A DNA stretch of 64,000 nt from Trichostrongylus colubriformis (taxonomy: Eukaryota > Nematoda > Chromadorea > Rhabditida > Trichostrongylidae). Positions 44,440-56,934 of this stretch are shown one piece after another. The DNA lies in the NCBI GenBank assembly GCA_963978905.1, contig OZ022258.1, positions 33,045,282 through 33,109,281 of the forward strand, read 5' to 3'. Both the position numbers and the translations under genes were made by a program. Every line of letters starts with the position of its first letter. Within the stretch, counting starts at the first letter, position 1. Below the pieces are notes generated by a model. That model had not been told where the DNA came from, made no database searches, and saw only the letters and a list, made by a program, of their open reading frames with translations.

Positions 44440-44955
44440 TCACAAGTATTTAAAAATGTTCGTAATCACTATAAAGCAGATTACGCGCTCCATTGCAATT
44501 GCCCAACGTCGCCATTGCAATAGAGACGTGACGAGTGAATAAATTTTTATTTATTTGAGGGCGCAAACATTAATAGTGTAGGATAGTGTTGTCCGTTGCA
44601 ACAGAGCGCACTATCTGTTTTGTAATTGACTTCTAGTTTTTATCCCTCTTTTCCATCCTTTGTCCGTGCCGCTTTGTCTTGTACGACTTACTTTTCCTCT
44701 GTTCAGAAGATGTGCACCTTACCCATTGCTGGTGACGCTTCCTTTTCGGGATGAGTACTGAATTTTATTAGGTTCTTATTTCAATTTTCTGTTTTTTTAT
44801 TTTGTCACGTGTTCGGTCTGTTTTTAATGGCTCTTGAATTAATTCGTGAATGACACTGCCAGGGTAAAGAAACATAGAAATACCAAAAAGTGAAGAGGAG
44901 GTTGTTTGGAAGGCTCCTTTTGCGGGGATGGGGGAATCTATCTTTGAAATTTTCC
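44440..44955 (+). repeat. Old dispersed repeat, copy 2 of a pair
   Basis: Diverged counterpart of 32180-32645, with an extra segment near 44515-44600 (GAGTGAATAAATTTTTATTTATTTG). Contains CGCGCTCCATTGCAATTGC, TTTTATCCCT and TTAGGTTCTTA in the same order. Non-coding. Confidence 0.55.
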
Positions 44956-45032
44956 TCGACGGTCCACTCGACTGTGGTTCCTAGAGGAGTGGATTAGAGC
45001 ACAATAATGCCAGCAGAATTGCTTTATAGAGG

Positions 45033-45110
45033 GTCATCAGCATAGGGTGATATAGCTGTTGACAAGTGAGTGTCATCAGCATCGGGTGATTATGGCTGTT
45101 GACAAGTGAT
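45033..45110. repeat. 39-bp tandem duplication
   Basis: GTCATCAGCAT.GGGTGAT...GCTGTTGACAAGTGA occurs twice in tandem (starts 45033 and 45072) with a few differences. Confidence 0.9.
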
Positions 45111-45313
45111 AAACAAATTTTTGCTCTCATCTTTGTTTGTTACGGAAGGGTACGTGTGCCGGGATATCGAACGTTTTGACGTTTTGGTGCAACCCTTCGT
45201 GAATTGGGAAGACGATCTTTTCAAAGTATATTCTGTCGATATTGAGTAAAATCCAACCGCTTATAGCTATTCATAAGAGGACTCCGTGGTTTGTTCTGAA
45301 TTTGGGCTTTTTC

Positions 45314-45503
45314 TCAAAATGTGTACGGGGGATCAATCCTCAAACGAAAAGTGAGTTTGCTTCCAATAACGTCCATTACTAACCACTTTATTGCCCACGG
45401 AATCCGCGTTTTTTTTTCTGAAACTACTTCATGTTCTTCACTGAGTTCTTCATGTACAGCTTTGCCCGCTGACGACATTGCCCGTATGACACTGCAGAGT
45501 GCA
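45314..45503 (-). CDS. Candidate terminal exon, unknown protein
   Basis: On the minus strand an acceptor-like ACTCTGCAG is followed by about 62 open codons ending in a TGA. The stretch is acidic and then basic/hydrophobic (VHEELSEEHEVVSEKK, then WAIKWLVMDVIG), a composition that looks coding. No domain is recognised and no partner exon was identified. Confidence 0.25.
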
Positions 45504-47104
45504 AGGCGAGTTAATTCAAACACGTGGTAGGGGGTAAGGTTTGTAACTACGGTGAGAAGGGAGTCTATGCATGAATTTGTTGACTGTCCTCTCTATTATT
45601 TCCTTTCTTTCGTACTAGTGAACACCTGAATTTTCGTTTCAATAATCTTTTGTTATTCGGCCGTGACTACCCCTATCGCCCCTGAAGTCGCCATCAGAAT
45701 GCAAAGATCGAGCCTATTTCAGTACTACGCTATTACGTTATGTGATGCGGTCCTGTAAAGCTGGTATCGTTCTTTCTGAGGCGTGTCTCGCACGTGTACT
45801 TTCTGCCCTGCTGACGCACACCCGCCTCAGACTTCCCCATTCAGGTCTCGCAAGAAAGTTTGCTGCTACTTTCGATACCCAGCAGAAACTTCCCAACTAA
45901 TTGGATTCGCTTTTTCACTTTGGCTTTGGACACAGAATTGTTCTTTGCTGAGCGCCTCTGTTGCTCGATTATGGAACACGTGGAAGCGGCGAATGTGGCC
46001 AATTATCAGAAGTCACTCCAACTTACAACTTATGAGTTCGGTATCGGCGTTGACCTCTTCATTCATTTCGTAGATAAGTCTCCGCCGTTGTATAGCTTCT
46101 TTGATACGCATCATGGTTTGCTGAAAGGTAAAAGAATTAGTCGTTGGGCTGTGTATTGCCGCGACGGCAAGCGCCAGCAGGTTAAGTTGTCAGACATACG
46201 AGAACCGGGAGGTAACTTGCAGATAGAAGAGATCGGAGGACACAATTCAGACAGCAGCAGGTCCGAATATCGTCAAAATTGAGATGAGCATTTCATGGTC
46301 ACAGAAAGGCGTAGATTGTCGAGAGAAATCAAAATTCATTCACACATTGTTGCACAAATTGTAAAACGGTGTAATCATGCTTTCCCAGTACAAGGTAGTA
46401 GTTAGGAGGTTCAAGGTTCCATGCAACGCATTCCAAAATATTTCACTTATCGCTTCAATGCACACAAATCTGCTCTGCCCCACACAGAAAAGTCGATCAC
46501 GAGGTCAACTCGAATAATGTAATTCAAACAATCCAGGCTGGCAGCTTCGAATACCAAGCACTTTGAAGAGCAGACAGACATCGAACACTATAAGAATATA
46601 TCAAAAATGCTAATCCTCAATGTCATCTGATTTCCATCGAGATAAGCGAAGTCAGTGCAGCGGATCGCGCGCGGCGCCGGATTAACGCTAAGGTGGAGAA
46701 GAGGAGGAAGAAGAAGATAGTTTATTATTGCAAGTGATAAACAAAAAAGTTCAAAATGAGCTGTTTCCCGACACCTCTAGGCTACGATTATCATGAAGTT
46801 CAACTTCGATCGGGGTCTTGAAGCTGAACAAAGTATTCGACAGTGCATTCGGAGGTAGGTAACAATGGGCATGTATTTAGCTATGCAATGGCTTGCTTGA
46901 CGATCGCTTAACCGTTCTCTTAATCTTGGAAACGCTCAGCAGTGAGCTATCTACGTGAGATGGAAGGACTTGTTGAGTCATGCTGTATTGCAGTCACTTG
47001 CTGTATTGCAGCACCCCACCAATCTTGTTACCGTCAACACAAGTTCCATCCGAGCAATCCTGCTATAAGGCCTTGCCATGTTTTGCGGAAGTACGCCCAA
47101 GGAA
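45504..47104. other. Unassigned region
   Basis: The plus-strand open stretch 45860-46282 (140 codons) is the only sizeable frame; it has mixed composition but no recognised domain. Nothing else seen. Confidence 0.35.
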
Positions 47105-47106
47105 TA

Positions 47107-47884
47107 CAGGGGGTGCCAAAAAAGTAATTTTGCTTACGGCCCACATCCGTCTCTCTTATACAAAACATAGGGAAACGAAAGAAATGAAAGTATTGGGGCG
47201 AAATATTCCCGAAATGGTCCTCTGAAAACAGGAACAAGCTGAGACTCACCACTTTCACTTTCATAGAAATATGGAGCCTTCAAGCGACGCAGTCGGGCTT
47301 CAGACCCACGGTATCAAGGTCCCCTTAAAACAGTGGAGCCAGGTTCCGCGGTAGGTCTTTTGTGGGAAGCTTCCTAAGGATTGGTCCTTCGGATCATAGA
47401 AGTCACACAGCTCTTGCTGCTTGGACAAGGGCTCTGTGACTTCCATGATCCTGCTATGATCCTCTATACTATGCTATGATCCAAAGTATCATTTTTCCTG
47501 CCCAAATCCGCCTCCGGAGGAGTTTCAGTGGTAAGGGCTCGTTTCGGCTCTTGAAAACGAAGGGCGTTGGGAACCCGGAAAAACGGAATATTCAAGAACA
47601 CCACCCAGTATGAATGCCCTTAAGTACCCAGAGTGAACGGACCTTAGCAAGGTTGTGAACGAGGGCGACAAAGTTTCGGATTTTGCCCAGTTGAGGTGAC
47701 ACATGTTGTTCACTCGGAAGAAGCAACCGTTCCTGCTCGTGCAGAAGGCTGTAACGGAGAACAGTGATAGAGTGAGGTCTGCTCCTTATTTCAGGGATGA
47801 AAATACCTGGTCGGAATTTGCCGAAGTTCGACTAATGTGGGGTTGAAAGTGGAGGACCAAAATTACTTTTTTTGGCACCCCCTG
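47107..47884. mobile_element. TA-flanked MITE, 778 bp (Tc1/mariner-type ends)
   Basis: TA lies on both sides (47105-47106 and 47885-47886). The inverted termini begin CAGGGGGTGCCAAAAAA and match for about 27 bp (the right end has one extra A). The interior is non-coding and includes an imperfect 23-bp-arm hairpin at about 47390-47450 (GGATCATAGAAGTCACA with TGTGACTTCCATGATCC). TA duplication and CAGGG termini fit a non-autonomous Tc1/mariner element. Confidence 0.88.
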
Positions 47885-47888
47885 TATA

Positions 47889-48179
47889 CGGGTGGGGAGA
47901 AATACGCCAAATAATCGTGTGCCGCCCGCGGCGAGCGGCGCGGCGGGTGCGAGTGCCGGTGGCAGTGCTGGCAGCCTTCAAGTGAGACAATGTGACAAGG
48001 GTGGAGGAGGCAGGGTGGCGTGGCTGGAGGAGGCAGTGTGGCATGGGTGGAGTGCAGAAGTGACGCAGCCACGCTCTGCCGGGCTCCCAAGAGCAAAATC
48101 GATTCGCAAGTCGTACTGGTGGCGCCGCGAGCGTGAGGCCGCTGACGCGATTATTTGGCGTATTTCGCCCCACCCCCTG
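47889..48179. mobile_element. TA-flanked GC-rich MITE, 291 bp, abutting the previous one
   Basis: The left end CGGGTGGGGAGAAATACGCC and the right end (reverse complement CAGGGGGTGGGGCGAAATACG) form about 30-bp inverted ends reaching ATAATCGCG or ATAATCGTG. The interior is GC-rich with a run of GGAGGCAG units near 48000-48030. It is separated from the 778-bp MITE only by TATA, so the two share or adjoin a TA target. Confidence 0.82.
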
Positions 48180-48181
48180 TA

Positions 48182-51100
48182 TACATATACAGAAAGGCTG
48201 ATTAAGCATGCGCCATTCGACAAGTCGAACTTTTGCTATGGAGCACAATTTATGAAAGTGTTGCATTCCAAAAGGTAGGAGTTTCAGGGTTGCAGGTTAC
48301 TGCCTTGGCTATAGTAGTTAATAGTAAGTATTTAGGTTGTATCCATAATTGACAACACACGCACGATGGCATCCTGTCTTGTACAGTTTGGTTCTGAGGA
48401 GATGATGTTTCACTCCCTCACATTGAGTATTCCAAAATACATTGACGAAAAATAAAAATCATCGCCAAGAATATTTGTAATGTCGCGAGCACCCTCAAGA
48501 AAAGAAAAAAATGGGAAAGAAGAAAGAATGAGTGAAGAAGTAAAAGGAAGAAATGATATCAGTCCGTTGCACGAAGGAACCGATGCACGAGAAGCAGGTG
48601 TGGTATGCCTGTATTGTCAAGTATGGATAGTCTGCCAAGGTGCGTGTTCTTTCCACTGTAGGTAGAGAGATGATGCGAAATGAAGGAAACTGAGCTGTTA
48701 CCTCCGGTCGCTTCCACCCTCTGCAGCACCGGCGCGGGCTCCAGCGTTTGCAGCGGCACTGCGACGCACTCTATTTACAAGGCTCAACGAAATCATGCTA
48801 CGATAGGGGGTGAGAAACAGTTGGCTTCCTTTCGGCAACAAGTTTTCCACCGAGAGATTAGACACCAGACAGAAGAATGCGCTATGCTGTCGAAGCTCCT
48901 CCACTGGAAACGCTTGTAGAAAACTGGGAGAGCCCCGAGGTCAGAGGACACGTTCCCAACTGCGAGAACGATGCTACCGGACAGAAGCAGGTATCTCCCA
49001 TTCTACAATTGGTGATCGTTACGAGAGCCACAACGTGTTGCGAAAGCCCGCGTTAATCAAGCGTTACAAACAGGCGCCTCTCAATAGTACCGGCGATGCC
49101 GGCGGCGGGTTCTCCATTGCCGCCATTGACACCAGGTGCTGCAAAGTATGAAAGCGACCCGCATGTGCAAAGCACCTACCAAATGTTGATGCATTCAGGC
49201 ATTCTGTGCAGTGCTGGTGCCCTACCAGGGCATAAGGGCGGTGTACAGCACAATCAAATTAGTGCTAGTGTAATGTGTACATGTGTGAGGGCTATGAGTT
49301 TCTGTATAAAAAAAAACAGTGAAGTATAAGAAAGGGAAAAGAAGTGGGCACTATAACCTAGCAGAGAGAACCATCTGTGTCTCTAATTACCAGTATTGCT
49401 TTTCTGTGGAAGAATGCATAAATTAGCCCATGAAATGCAATTTTCAGTTCAAGTGCATTTGTTCTCCAGGATCCTATTAGCTGAAACCGATTCTGTTTCA
49501 TCGACGTGGTCCTATGTAAGAGGACAATTCCTCGGCTCACCTTTGGTTTCGCCTACCATATCAGCTGGTATGTTGTGGAAAATCGTCGTGATGAAAACAT
49601 TACGTTTCAGGATCACATCTGGAAACATATCAAGATACTAGCAGAGTGGCACAACCGTTTTTTCACCCTAGGCAGAATTTCGCAGAAGCTCTACATTTTT
49701 CTTCAAATGGATTTTTTTCATCTCTCAGTGTGAAATTTGAGAACCGCAGTTTTCCAAATTGCAACTTCAATTATAATCCTGACATCAGAGCTCAAGTCAT
49801 ATTATCACCGATTCCACACAGACTTTGTAGGCAAGAGACGACAACAAATCCCAGTGTTCTGACATTGCTCGGTAGGGTTTCTTCAATCATTAATATTGAT
49901 ATAAGAGGTAGGCTGGCTGAGGCACAACATTTTTGCTTTGCGAACGCAGCTACATTACTTACATTGAATTATACAAGCGTACTAATAGACATTGCTCGGT
50001 AGGGCAGCCACATTGAGGGTAATGGCGTCCCTCAAAGGCACCGGAAGGGGTAAGAAGAAAGTGAGGACTGGGACTACATGTTCCGGAAACAACCTTCCAG
50101 CTCAGAAGAGGTGATATGTAGCGAAACTCGCACTGGAAAAACGCGGCTTTTGTCTTATCACCATTCCGCAGCACTTCCGTTATGCAGTTTATCAGCCGCG
50201 CGAGTTGCTGGCGAGGGCGGGACATCGTTCGCGGCCGGCCGATTTGGTTTCTCGCTAGTGTGCAAAACGCTACCCACATTACCTCTATCACTGTCCCCTA
50301 CAAACAAGCTGCCCCATAGACACCGGGAGGGAAAAATAAAAATAGGAACCCGAAAATCCCTCCTCCCTCGCGAGCTTCTTCGTCACTAGTCGGTGGTTGA
50401 CTGATAATCGTGAACGTAGTCCCATGAAAACAAATTCTGATGTTCGAGGTCAAGACGCGAAAACTCCTTTTTATCGAGCAGGAAAAGAGGAATTGAATAG
50501 CATCAGACCCAAGGTTTTTCAGCGCTGCTGCACGTTACGATGATCATTTGTCGAACTATTGCAGCATTCAGCGCTGTAAGTCAAGAAGGATGGACTATGC
50601 CGATCATGGTAGCCTCAATAGTGGCTTTAGTTTACTCGCTAGAGTATACTCAGTACGAATGTCGTACTTGATATTTTTGCGGATTCTAGCCCCTTTCACT
50701 CAGCTCTCTCGATTTTCATTTTTGAAAGCAAGAGGACGTGTGGTAAAGCAGCGCTGCAAACTTGCAAACTTAGAAGGAAGGACCAATGTCACGTCAGCAA
50801 TTTCCCGAAATTCGAACTTTCAAAACACTTCTTCAACTGCCAAATCAAGTTTTATCACTGGCCTGCAGTGCGACTCTCGCACGTTGACATCATTAAAAGT
50901 TCAACTAAATCACCCTCCAAAATTTTTAGCAGAAGTGATAAGCTACCTTTTCTGTTTATCGACAACATCGCCCCTTCCACTGCTGGTACACTTCAGTTCA
51001 TTTCCAGTCTTTGGCCTCATGAACGAGACTCAGAAGTTCCTGCAAGATGGCGTGTGGCATACACCAAAAAAGGCGCTACTTTCCCGGAAAATATTGCTCC

Positions 51101-51689
51101 AGAAGTATCACCCCCATTGCTGCTTGAATATTTGAAAATTTTTTGAAGAAAAGGCTCGAAAGTCACATCAAAAGATATACAATTATTTCACCTTGTCCAC
51201 ATGGCTTTAGATCTACTACCACGCTTCATTGTAATCTCTCGGTGACTGCACCTCCTGCATGAAAGGAGCTCAAATGATGTGATGTCTTTAGATTTTTCTG
51301 AAGCTTTCCATAGGATTGAATCAAAAGTTGAAAACTAAACTTTCACTGATAAATGGGTGTTCACCCTTTAATCATTATTTAGATTCGTGCTTTCTACAAG
51401 CTGCGTGCACACTCTGTGGCACCGGCGACGGCCTCGACAAGTGTGAACTCGGTCTTACTGATCGGTTAGGGTGAGAGACAATGTCCTCCCTTGTCTCGTG
51501 TCTAGCGGAGGTTCCCAAAAAATTTTCTTCGACCTGTTCTGTTTACCATTTACACTTTTGAACTGCCTCTCCTTCTTGCGAAATGCGGAATTGAGTGCAC
51601 GTCTTCCGTGGATGGATATCGCTCCATAGATCCTGAAGAGGTTTGTTTTAGCAAACCAATTTCCATTGACTCTTGCAGGGTACAGCAGT
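48182..51689. other. Unassigned region
   Basis: No recognised gene. The plus-strand open stretches 50548-51135 (195 codons) and 50868-51146 overlap in different frames and neither shows a domain. At 51357-51371 GGGTGTTCACCCTTT resembles the terminus of the TIR element at 10375-10597, so a terminal fragment may be present. Confidence 0.35.
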
Positions 51690-52125
51690 TGTAAGTTGCC
51701 TATTTCAGGCACTCTCAACGAAGAATACTGCTATACTCCTCCGACAGGAGCCGTATGCTATGCAATCAGGGATGAAAAAGTGCAGAGTTGCACTGGCACG
51801 TACTCCGTCGGATGGACCCAGGTGAGATTGCAGAAGGCGCGCGCTTTGACCACCACGCTGGAAGGAGCAGTACTTTGTACCCTTGGCTCGTGTGAAAAGG
51901 GCTCCTTAACTTTGAAAGACAGATAAAATTTTTTTGCTGGTTTCTTCCGTCTTCTCCTCGAAGCCACCAACGCCAAAGCCCCCCTTTCGACTGACCCCTT
52001 AGGAGCCACCACGTTATTCTCACCTTTTCGTTCCTTTTTTTTGTTTGTTGTTCAGTTCACTAATAAATTTGTTCATCATTCGTGTTCGTGTCATTGGATG
52101 ACTCTGTGGAGCAACGCTAAACCGT
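51690..52125 (+). repeat. 5' LTR (approximate)
   Basis: Aligns with 57683-58079. Both begin near TGTAAG and share GCTTTGACCACC, GTACTTTGTACCC, GAAAGACAGATA, GACTGACCCCT.A.GAGCC, TTGTTCTCACCTT (here TTATTC) and GTTCAGTTCACTAAT, ending near TAAACCGTAC. The following TGGGGGCC could be a primer-binding site. The ends are inferred from the alignment. Confidence 0.65.
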
Positions 52126-52619
52126 ACGTGGGGGCCAAACCACCTCGAGGATCGTGGTGATCGAACACAGTGAAGATGACTGACTTGGAAGAGGAACTGC
52201 ATAAAGTGCCCAAGTGTCGCCAAGATTAAGGAAACCTCCCTCAGCTGTAAGAAGCCAGTCAGTCGTGAGTCGTTGCCATAGGTTGGGGCAACCTATCTTC
52301 GATTGATTTGTCGATATTGATCGTGTCATTATTAAGAAAGCGCATAAGCACAAAGTTCACAATTCCAGTCTACAGGTCATAAATGAAACAGATGTGAAAT
52401 GACCAGTGTGGACACGAATATGGCGGAAGCAAAGGATAAAGAAAACTTGGTTCCAGTGAGTTATCCACTTTGAGATGTGGTGTATGAACTGGAGGAAATC
52501 AAGGAATGTATCGAAAAGATCCTTTAGAGCATTAAGGAAGCATAACGTCTTCACGTATTACAAAAGTAAGCATGACGAAAATTTGGGTAAGGGAATCGAC
52601 AAGGTATGCATAGCTGGTA

Positions 52620-54310
52620 GGGCTAGTACAGCGTGAAAGTGTGAGCCAAACACTGGATAAGGTCATTAGGAAAACTGAGAGGGAGAGAGACATGAAGTCC
52701 AGAGATGTATGGCAAGGCTATATAGCAACAATAGAAGGAGAGCATATTTTAACCGTACTGTGTGATGAATTAGATGTCGATGTTTTGCAGCTTGTGTCGA
52801 CAGTAGAAGGCCCAAAGAACGCGGCCAACGGAGAAGTGTCGAGGATTCGTACCAAAGAAAATAATGGGGTACTGCTCAAGAGATAGATGAGTTGGAAGCG
52901 GACACCCAAATGGGCGTATTGTTACAGAGGCGGACGACGGAGGGGTCGCGGAAAAAAGTACGCTCGAGACCCATCTGTATCAGCTCTGCGACACATTTGA
53001 GAAGGCAACCAGCTGTCACAGGTCAGAATCCTAATATAAGCTTACTGAAATATGTTCAGTCTCTATGGCGGGGTTTTCAAGGAAAAGTCTAGTGAGGATT
53101 TCAACAAGTTCATCCGCGAGATTCGTCGGGAATAGTAAGGTTGTATTTGACGACAGAACACTGACTGAAATTTAGAGCAATGACCACTTAGGGGCAGCGC
53201 TGAGAATATTATGAGAGCGTTTCCGATCAGTTAACTGAAAAAGATTCCGCAAAGGTTGTGAAAGATGGGCCAAACAGTTATCAAGAAATTGCGTGGTTGG
53301 AAATGAGAGCACTGAAGGAGCTGCGTTCACTGGGGATTGGTGGAGACCCATTCTAGACTTACGGATTTCTGTGTCCTTTAGAAACCCTGGCTAGTGGAGC
53401 ACATTCCAAGAGTTCGATAAAAGTCCTATCTCTCGATAACGCGCAAATTCTCTCAAAAAATATAAGTGAATGGCCCGAGCATGTGTAGTTGGTCCTGCAA
53501 GCCCTGAAATGGCTTACGATGGAGTCAGGCAACTGCCTTGAAGAGAATCGTCCGAAAAAAAAGTTATTTGATCCCCATATATTCTTGTTTTTTCTGCTTA
53601 CCGAAGGCCGCATGCGATGTTTCCCGCAAAAAAAATTACAATCCGGCTGAGATATAGCTCCTTAAAGTCCTAAAAATATTAGGCATGGGTGCGCAGGCAC
53701 TGACTGACAGTGGATCCATGACAAGCATCATATCCATAGACTTGCTGGAGAAAGCGCAAGCTAATGGTCGTGTATCGAAGTGCTTCTTGTTGTGGACGCT
53801 AAGCACTTAAGCCTAACTTATGAATGAAAACCTGGGGAGCTGTATGTGTGAAGTCGAGCTGGAAGGTGGGAGGAAAGACATTCTTACGTTCCTTATGACG
53901 GCACTACCACAGGAGGAGATTCTACCGAGAATGAGTGATTAGAAAAGCTCGAAGGGAAATATCGGCCCCCATCTCTAGGAAATTGTCAACAAAAATGAGA
54001 GAAGGTCTGACGAAAGAAATCTGGTGAGTACTGAACGTCATCCCAAAATGGGGGACACAGTCTATATTACGCATCTTCGTGAAAAAGGTAGGAATTCGCA
54101 CTCTAGATTGGAGTTAGAACGGACTGGGCCATTTAGAATCATCGCAACGAGTGAGAACTCGGTCTAGTAATAAGAACAGGAAAAATGCAGAGCCGAACAG
54201 AAACACTTTGACATGCTGAAAATCGTGCCGAACTATATTCTCTATGAACGGATTGAGAGGAAGTCTAGCAGAGGGAAAAGGGTAAAAAGAAACTAGAGAA
54301 ACCAGCAAGA
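52620..54310 (+). pseudogene. Gag-protease-integrase remnant of the LTR element
   Basis: Gag-like sequence with an LKYVQSLWRGFQG/EDFNKFI-type block near 53045-53115 is followed by a retropepsin-like segment with the active-site motif DSGSMTSIIS near 53700-53730. It continues to a stretch like the C-terminal integrase GPY/F module (LELERTGPFRIIATSENS near 54105-54160). RT, RNase H and the integrase catalytic core are absent between protease and this module. Many stops and frame changes; non-functional. Confidence 0.6.
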
Positions 54311-54669
54311 GTCTGTAAACTAACAAATGCTTGTTCTAGCGGAGCATTCTTGCTGAGTTTTCCTCAGAAAGAACATCTTCAATTCAGATGTGTGGATGGT
54401 TGCTTCAAAAGCATAACCCAGAGCCAGATTAAAGAAGTATTTCCCCTGGAGCAGTTTGAAAGGAAAAATTTGAACATATTTGAGTGCTTGGCTCGCAGTT
54501 GCAGTGAGCATTCTCCTGCGCAGTGACTTGGTCATGTTGTAACAGGAGATCTTAGCATCATCTATAACGAAAGTTTTCGGAAAATCCTTCAGAAAGGCAA
54601 TAAAATTAGGGTTGACCCAGGAATCTCTAGAGGCCAAAAATATTTACTACGATACAGTTAAACAAGTTA

Positions 54670-56930
54670 TTGCATTTCACAACCAAACATAAAATTAATT
54701 ACAATAAGCAAGTTATTCTAAATAGGTATTTTTCTGCATGCTATCATAAGAGGATAAAACCACTACACACGCTGGAAAACATCATAAATAAAAAAGTAGG
54801 GGTTACCTATGGTCTCATCAGAGATTGTCAAGAAAGATTTGTTTTCTGCCCTCTTGACAAAGCCAGCAACAACTATGGCATTATTTGCAAAAATTTAACG
54901 TTTCCACCCTATTGGAAGAAATGGATGTAAAATATAATTATGACATAAGATCATTTGAAAACCAGCATACTACGAATACGTATGAGCTGGTTCCTGATTC
55001 AAATAAAATGCTCTTCTTATAATCCATAAGAATTTTTGCACTGGAAATAAACTACAGAATGGAATAGATGCAGATCTTCCTATGATATACGCACTACCAA
55101 AGCTTCATAAGAACCCAATCAAGTTTAGATTTATCACAGGTTCCTATAGTAGCAGTATTAAACCACTCGCTAAAGAACTACATCTAATTTTTGCACACTT
55201 TAAACGTCACTTTATGAACTACTTGCGAACAATACAAGATAGAAATAAAACCATTAAAAGATACTGATCAACTAGTAATATAAATATCAGTAGAGAACTT
55301 TGCAGCGCCAAGAGGGACGATAGTAATTATACACTGCAGATGTCACGGATATGTTTGCTAACCCAGACCACAAATTAATTATTAATAATAGGCAACAACT
55401 CCCAAAATTATGTTTCAATAACTCAGGAAAGAGTCTTATAGCTACTAATAGATTGCAGTATTTTATACAGATGGCAAGACCATCAGTAATAGATGCCGGT
55501 ATTATAATAGCACAGATCTAATTTGTTGAGTAGACTATCTCTTGACAAATAGCTTCTGTATGTTTGGCGGTGAAGTCTTCAAACAAATTAAAGAAGTTCC
55601 GCAAGGGCGTAACTCCAGTCCTCTTTTGGCTGATCTCCCCTTTCTATTTTAGAATACAGTAATTCGAAAAACAAAAAATACGAAAGAAATAAAATATTTA
55701 TACCGTTAAGATATACGGATGATTTACTGGTTTCACGCAATCAAAATGAATCGGAGATAGACCAATATATCAAAGATGTATACAAAGATACTATAGAGAT
55801 TAGGAGGACGCATAACTCTGAATCTCAGAGCATCCACTTAGACATGACCATTGTAATAAAGGATAATAAAGAAAAAAGCAAGTTGTATAATAAAACTGAT
55901 GATTTCAATTTTGAAGTTATTAGGTTTCCTAATCACGATACCAATATCTCCAGAAATACAAATATACACTGAAACCCTGAGAATTGCTAACACATGTACA
56001 GAACTGCAAATGTTCATGGATAAGTTACGAGAATTGAAAACTTTACTTGGGTGAAACGGATATCCACTCGAATTTATAATAGCTATTATTGTTAGATGTA
56101 TATATAGAAATAAATTCATCAGTTACAAATATAAAATAATAGTTGATTTCAACAAGTTAAAAAATTAGTAAGCGCAATTCCAACGCATTAACTATATTGA
56201 TCTCCTCGTTCTTTCCTTTTAATTCCTTCTCCTACCATTTTCACAATACCATCTACTCCCTATGATCCATATTGGTTTCATTTATCACGGTAGGGACCCG
56301 TTACTTGCAATAATTTAGTTAGCAGAGTTCTTCACACATTCTTCAGACACCACAGGATACACGGAAATGCGCCCCAATCAATTGATGATTGACTGCGGTT
56401 GGCTTAGTATCCAATATTTTAGGATTTCCTCGTTTCGGCGGGATATTCACTTGTTCACTTGCCTACACCGCATGACTCGTTAACTCCTTTCTTTATTGTT
56501 TCCTCGGTGTTTGTTTTACTATTAACGTCTTACCGTTGATGTTAGTAACTAACTGATGTCTTATTGTTAGTGCATGGTTGCAGAATCAATATTCCGGCTT
56601 TTATATTGCGTAGCGATATCTTATGTAACATTTTGTGGATTTCATTCGCTTTACAGGTATGATTTTAATCAAATTTTATTTTTATCAAAATTATAATCAT
56701 TTTTTCTCACTTTTAACACCCTCTTATCTATCTAGCGGTCCCTAACATCCTATTTTCTACTGGTCATTGAATTTTCTCTCTTGTATACTAAGCTAACATC
56801 ACATTTCACCTATCCTCTTTGTTTTCATCATCAACACTCACTGATGAGCCTCTGGTGTTGATCAAAACACAGTGGTTCGTCTGAGCAAAGGAGACGAAAC
56901 GAACTACTCCTTCATTCCTTCTTACATTAT
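54670..56930 (+). pseudogene. Second Penelope-like RT remnant (non-canonical, possibly Naiad-type)
   Basis: AT-rich segment with ordered fragments. FVFCPLDKASNNYGIICK is near 54835-54890 and PKLHKNPIKFRFITGS near 55095-55145. A TDVTDMFANPDHKLI-like motif A lies near 55345, IKEVPQGRNSSPLLADL near 55590-55640, and the catalytic RYTDDLLV near 55710. After it come LDMTIV and LYNKTDDFNFEVIRFPNHD near 55880-55935. The tail has CTGATGA at 56841-56847 and GACGAAACG near 56892, an arrangement common at Penelope-like ends. The family differs clearly from the PLE at 30106-31554; the Naiad-type label is tentative. Frameshifts and stops throughout. Confidence 0.6.
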
Positions 56931-56934
56931 TTCT

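Noticed and set aside
50548..51135. 195-codon plus-strand frame as a gene
   Set aside because: No recognised domain, an alternative frame is open over the same bases, and no splice or start context supports it.
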